Below, piece by piece: positions 60,973 to 64,000 of a stretch of DNA of 64,000 nt (position 1 is the stretch's first letter; the number at the start of each line of letters is the position of its first letter). The translations under genes and the position numbers were made by a program. The notes under the pieces are model-generated. The model saw only the letters and a list, made by a program, of their open reading frames with translations. It did not search any database and had not been told where the DNA came from. The stretch comes from Pseudomonadota bacterium (GTDB lineage Bacteria > Pseudomonadota > Gammaproteobacteria > Burkholderiales > Burkholderiaceae_C), in NCBI GenBank assembly GCA_018241185.1, contig JAFEEH010000198.1, positions 20,789 through 84,788 on the forward strand, given 5' to 3'.

Positions 60973-61073
60973 GGTGTGGCGGCAGTATGACGTCGCCCGG
61001 GCACACGACGGCGTAGGAGAGGCTTGCGTATCATCGGCCGCTCCCCTGCCCCGCCTGCCTCTGACGCGCCGCC

Positions 61074-62990
61074 ATGGCGATCCCCCAGACCTTCATCCAA
61101 GAGCTCATCGCTCGCGCCGACATCGTCGAGATCGTCGGCCGCTACGTGCAGCTCAAGAAGGGCGGCGCCAATTTCATGGGGCTGTGCCCCTTCCATGGCG
61201 AGAAGTCGCCGTCCTTCTCGGTCAGCCCGACCAAGCAGTTCTATCACTGCTTCGGCTGCGGGGCGCACGGCAACGCCATCGGCTTCCTGATGGAGCACGG
61301 CGGCATGGGCTTTCGGGAAGCCGTGCAGGACCTGGCCGGCCAGTACGGCCTGGAGGTGCCGGAGGACGACGCCTCGCCCGCCGAGCGCGAACGTGCCGCG
61401 GCGCAGCGACAGAAGCAGGCCACGCTGAGCGACGTGCTGGAGAAGGCGGGCGAGGCCTATCGCAAGCTGCTGCGCCAGTCGCCGCGCGCGATCGAGTATT
61501 TCAAGGGCCGCGGCGTGTCGGGCGAGGTCGCCAAGGCCTTCGGGCTGGGCTACGCGCCCGAGGGCTGGCGCACGCTGGCGGGCGTGTTTCCGGACTACGC
61601 CGACCCGCTGCTGGCCGAGAGCGGCCTGGTCATCGTCGGCGAGGACGGCGAGGACAAGCGCTACGACCGTTTCCGCGACCGCGTGATGTTCCCGATCCGC
61701 AACGTCAAGGGCGAATGCATCGGCTTCGGCGGCCGCGTGCTGGGCGACGAGAAGCCCAAGTACCTCAACTCGCCCGAGACGCCGGTCTTCAGCAAGGGGC
61801 GCGAGCTCTACGGCCTGTTCGAGGCCCGCAGCGCACTGCGCGACAAGGGCTACGCGCTGGTCACCGAGGGCTACATGGACGTGGTCGCGTTGGCCCAGCT
61901 GGGCTTCGCCAACGCCGTCGCCACGCTGGGCACCGCCTGCACGCCGGAACACGTGCAGAAGCTGTTCCGCTTCACCGACGCGGTGGTGTTCAGCTTCGAC
62001 GGCGACGCCGCCGGCCGCCGGGCCGCACGCAAGGCGCTGGACGCCGCCCTGCCCTTCGCCACCGACGTGCGCAGCGTGAAGTTCCTGTTCCTCCCGGCCG
62101 AGCACGACCCCGACAGCTTCATCCGCGAGCACGGCGCCGAGGCCTTCGCGCGCTTCGTGGCCGAGGCGACGCCGCTGTCGCGCTTCATGGTCGAGGCCGC
62201 GCGCGAGGGCTGCGACCTGGGCACGGCCGAGGGCCGCGCTCACATGGCGGCCAACGCACGGCCGCTGTGGAGCGCGCTGCCCGACGGCACGCTCAAGCGG
62301 CAGATGCTGGGTGAGCTGGCCGAACTGATCCAGCTCGACAGCCGCGAACTGGGCGGCCTGTGGGCCGCCGCACCGGCACCGCGCGCCGCGCCACGGAGTG
62401 AAGAGCGCTATCAAAAAGAGAGCTGGTCGCGCCCGGACGACGCGCCTTTCGAGCCTTTTTCGCCCCAGGAAGGCCGCCGCAGCGGCCGTTCATCGCGCCG
62501 TGGGCCACCGCCGGCGCGCGGCCGCACCCAGCCGCTCTCGCGGGCCGACGTCGCGGTGCGACTGCTGCTGTCGCAACCGGCCGAATGGGACGCCCTGTCG
62601 CACGAGTTGCACGCGCTGCTGTGCGAGCTGCCGGGCGAACACGGCGAGTTCTTCACCTGGTTCGACAGCCAGGTCCACGAGCACGGCATCCAGCCCTGGG
62701 CGGCCTTGCGCGAAGGCCTGCGCGGCCTCAACTTCGAAGCGCTGGTCGACCGGCTGATGGCGCCGTCGGCCGCCGCCAGCCCCGAGGCCGAGGCGGCCGC
62801 ACCCGCCGACGTGGCGGCGGAATTGCGCAACGTGCTGGACTTCATGCTGGACGAGCACCTGAAGGCCCAGCAGACCGCGGTGCTCGCCACGGTGGGCAGC
62901 GACCCGCAGGCCCTGGAGCGCTACAAGGCGCTGGAGCGGCGCCGGCTGGAGTTGCGCCAGCGACTGGCGCGCAGCCGCTACACCGGCTGA
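61074..62990 (+). CDS. dnaG: DNA primase
   Basis: This 638-residue enzyme makes RNA primers for replication. It has the zinc-binding CHC2 domain (GLCPFHGEKSPSFSV, HCFGCGAHG), the catalytic core with TOPRIM (LVTEGYMDVVAL, FDGDAAGRRAARKALD) and a DnaB-binding C-terminal domain (about 500-638). In the linker before that last domain, residues near 445-465 (EERYQKESWSRPDDAP) are encoded by repeat copy 11. It is upstream of rpoD. The usual rpsU gene does not precede it here; yihY does, on the other strand. Confidence 0.97.
   Translation: MAIPQTFIQELIARADIVEIVGRYVQLKKGGANFMGLCPFHGEKSPSFSVSPTKQFYHCFGCGAHGNAIGFLMEHGGMGFREAVQDLAGQYGLEVPEDDASPAERERAAAQRQKQATLSDVLEKAGEAYRKLLRQSPRAIEYFKGRGVSGEVAKAFGLGYAPEGWRTLAGVFPDYADPLLAESGLVIVGEDGEDKRYDRFRDRVMFPIRNVKGECIGFGGRVLGDEKPKYLNSPETPVFSKGRELYGLFEARSALRDKGYALVTEGYMDVVALAQLGFANAVATLGTACTPEHVQKLFRFTDAVVFSFDGDAAGRRAARKALDAALPFATDVRSVKFLFLPAEHDPDSFIREHGAEAFARFVAEATPLSRFMVEAAREGCDLGTAEGRAHMAANARPLWSALPDGTLKRQMLGELAELIQLDSRELGGLWAAAPAPRAAPRSEERYQKESWSRPDDAPFEPFSPQEGRRSGRSSRRGPPPARGRTQPLSRADVAVRLLLSQPAEWDALSHELHALLCELPGEHGEFFTWFDSQVHEHGIQPWAALREGLRGLNFEALVDRLMAPSAAASPEAEAAAPADVAAELRNVLDFMLDEHLKAQQTAVLATVGSDPQALERYKALERRRLELRQRLARSRYTG
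62407..62466 (+). repeat. Dispersed repeat, copy 11, inside dnaG
   Basis: It starts GCTATCAAAAAGAGAGCTGG, has a diverged GC-rich middle (GCGCCCGGACGACGCGCC) and ends TTTCGAGCCTTTTTCGCC. It lies in frame in the linker between the primase core and the DnaB-binding domain. Confidence 0.78.
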
Positions 62991-63344
62991 TGGACGCCAC
63001 GTGGCGTCAAGGTGCTTGAAAAAGCGGCATCGCGGTATAATGTAAGGCTTCGCATCACGCGAATCAGGCAAGAGCGACAGCGGCACCTCCGGGCCGGCCC
63101 GGCATCCAAGATCGGATGCAGCATCCCACCAGCAGGATCAGGGCCCCTTCCGTCCCCGGGCGGAAGGACCACCGCAAGGACCGCACACCAAATGTTCGCC
63201 CGCACATCTTGCCGCGGAAGACGCCTTGCGGTTTTTTGCCCGCCAGGAGCCTTCCGGCTATCGATTTCCGTCTGCCCCGCGCCGGGCTTTCGCCATCGGC
63301 GCCTGTGTTTCCGCTCGTCCGTCGTTCTTGTTTCATGAGGTCTT
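62991..63344 (+). promoter_or_regulatory. dnaG-rpoD intergenic leader with -10 element and attenuator-like hairpin
   Basis: This 354-bp stretch holds no gene that I can support. A perfect TATAAT lies at 63036-63041; TTGAAA at 63016 is only 14 bp upstream, so the -35 is uncertain. A GTCCCCGGGCGGAA-type hairpin lies near 63150. CCGCAAGG (63172-63179) is complementary to CCTTGCGG (63224-63231), which is followed by T6. The leader of rpoD is therefore long (about 295 bases) and structured. Confidence 0.55.
63171..63237 (+). terminator. Attenuator-like hairpin in the rpoD leader
   Basis: ACCGCAAGG (63171-63179) pairs with CCTTGCGGT (63224-63232), leaving a 44-base loop, and T6 follows at 63232-63237. 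The loop can form competing structures with GCCGCGG. The long loop makes it a weaker prediction than the other terminators. Confidence 0.4.
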
Positions 63345-64000
63345 ATGCCCAGTTCTAAGAAGCCAGCAGCCACAGCGTCCGTGAAGGCCCCCGCCAAGTC
63401 CGCCCCCAAGGCACCAGCCAAGGGGACGGCCAAGGCCGCTGCGGCAGACAAACCCGTGAAGGCCGCCGCTTCGGCGGCCACCAAGCCCAGCGCATCCGCC
63501 AAGACCGTGACCAAGAAACCGACCGCCCCCGCCGAAAGCAAGAAGCCCGCTGCCGCCGCAGCCGCCACCGAAGACGCGCCCAAGAAGAAGCCCGGCCGCC
63601 CGCCCAAGGCCGCCGCCGCGGGTGCGCCCGCCGCCACCGGCGCCAAGCGCGGCCGCAAGCCCAAGGGCGCCGAGCCGAAGGAGATCGAGGAAGACTTCTC
63701 CGACGTCGAAGCCGAGTTCGCCGAGGAAGAACCGGCGCCGGCCGCCGAGGCCGTGGTCGAGAAGGTCAAGCCGCTGCGCATGAAGATCAGCAAGGCGAAG
63801 GAACGCGCCTTGATGAAGGAATTCGGCCTGGACGAGACCGTCCTGTCCGAGGAAGACATGGCCAAGCGCCGCCAGCGCCTGAAGACGCTGATCACGCTCG
63901 GCAAGACCCGCGGCTACCTGACGCAGACCGAGATCTCCGACCACCTGCCCGACAAGCTGGTGGACGCCGAGACCATGGAAGTCGTGGTCACCATGCCCAA
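63345..64000 (+). CDS. rpoD: RNA polymerase primary sigma factor, N-terminal part (runs off the window)
   Basis: The first 218 codons are visible. After a long Lys/Ala/Pro-rich N-terminal extension (about 1-105) come KISKAKERALMKEFGLDETVL and LKTLITLGKTRGYLTQTEISDHLP, the start of sigma region 1.1. The extension has two AT-hook-like blocks, KKKPGRPPK and KRGRKPK. Such a basic low-complexity head is typical of RpoD in Comamonadaceae and relatives (from memory). It follows dnaG, as in the macromolecular synthesis operon, but with a long leader. Confidence 0.93.
   Translation, partial: MPSSKKPAATASVKAPAKSAPKAPAKGTAKAAAADKPVKAAASAATKPSASAKTVTKKPTAPAESKKPAAAAAATEDAPKKKPGRPPKAAAAGAPAATGAKRGRKPKGAEPKEIEEDFSDVEAEFAEEEPAPAAEAVVEKVKPLRMKISKAKERALMKEFGLDETVLSEEDMAKRRQRLKTLITLGKTRGYLTQTEISDHLPDKLVDAETMEVVVTMP

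Noticed and set aside
63012-63338. A 108-codon frame in the dnaG-rpoD gap.
   Set aside because: It begins within the promoter region, has Arg/Pro-rich random composition, and overlaps the hairpins of the leader.

Overview
The window looks like a core-chromosome segment of a high-GC betaproteobacterium of the Comamonadaceae, most like Variovorax. This is an inference from recognised genes and their order: rpsF-priB-rpsR-rplI followed by dnaB, hupB-tRNA-Val-ppiD, surE-pcm-nlpD next to rlmD, earP-efp, dnaG-rpoD, and an H-NS protein of the short betaproteobacterial type. I saw no phage, insertion sequence, integron or CRISPR array. Genes are densely packed on both strands with uniform GC-rich codon use.

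Layout. 0-4.7 kb: start of hom behind an alanine-type aminotransferase, a Mth938-like protein, a PrxQ/Bcp peroxiredoxin and a PIN-PhoH ATPase. 4.7-7.5 kb: a compact five-gene set (VOC, EVE, GyrI-like, MGMT-like, WYL regulator) behind a palindromic operator candidate. 7.5-11.3 kb: dnaB and the S6-PriB-S18-L9 operon. 11.4-16.7 kb: divergent ppsA/ppsR, then marR and a FUSC exporter. 16.7-19.9 kb: ahpC-ahpF with an OxyR-type operator, and bfr. 20-28.3 kb: an iron-acquisition island with three Fur-box candidates (PepSY membrane protein, DUF2271, DUF4198, ApbE, membrane flavoreductase, PiuC-type dioxygenase, Bfd, a possible 24-residue membrane peptide, TonB-ExbB-ExbD, HemP). 28.3-35.4 kb: GlcG-like protein, Bax-inhibitor-like protein, rlmD, nlpD-pcm-surE, quinone reductase, H-NS. 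35.6-38.3 kb: tRNA-His, ppiD, tRNA-Val, hupB. 38.3-41.3 kb: a tartrate/D-malate dehydrogenase coupled to a hydrolase with the full residue set of fluoroacetate dehalogenase, and a divergent LysR gene. 41.3-49.3 kb: DMT transporter, pgsA, uvrC, earP, efp, an HTH-Imm22 fusion, a crotonase and a LOG protein. 49.4-56.8 kb: membrane protein, MFS transporter, rmuC, 2-hydroxyacid dehydrogenase, nhaD-like antiporter, pncB. 57-64 kb: CsbD and a periplasmic Cys-repeat protein, thioesterase, phasin with a twin-operator promoter, SDR, YihY, dnaG and the start of rpoD.

The most striking non-genic signal is a dispersed repeat of about 60-66 bp with at least 11 copies in 64 kb. It has an AT-rich inverted repeat at one end (GCTA...TAGC), a GC-rich central hairpin and a T-rich tail. 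Most copies sit just after stop codons. Two lie inside genes in an open frame (rlmD, dnaG) and two supply the stop codon and last residues of a gene (the WYL regulator and YihY).

Other points for follow-up are the fluoroacetate-dehalogenase-like hydrolase, the EVE/MGMT/WYL cluster, the phasin promoter flanked by two near-identical 23-bp boxes 60 bp apart, a perfect 22-bp palindrome at the predicted hupB start site, a hairpin over the exbD ribosome-binding site, and a surE-pcm-nlpD operon in which rlmD stands where rpoS usually follows.
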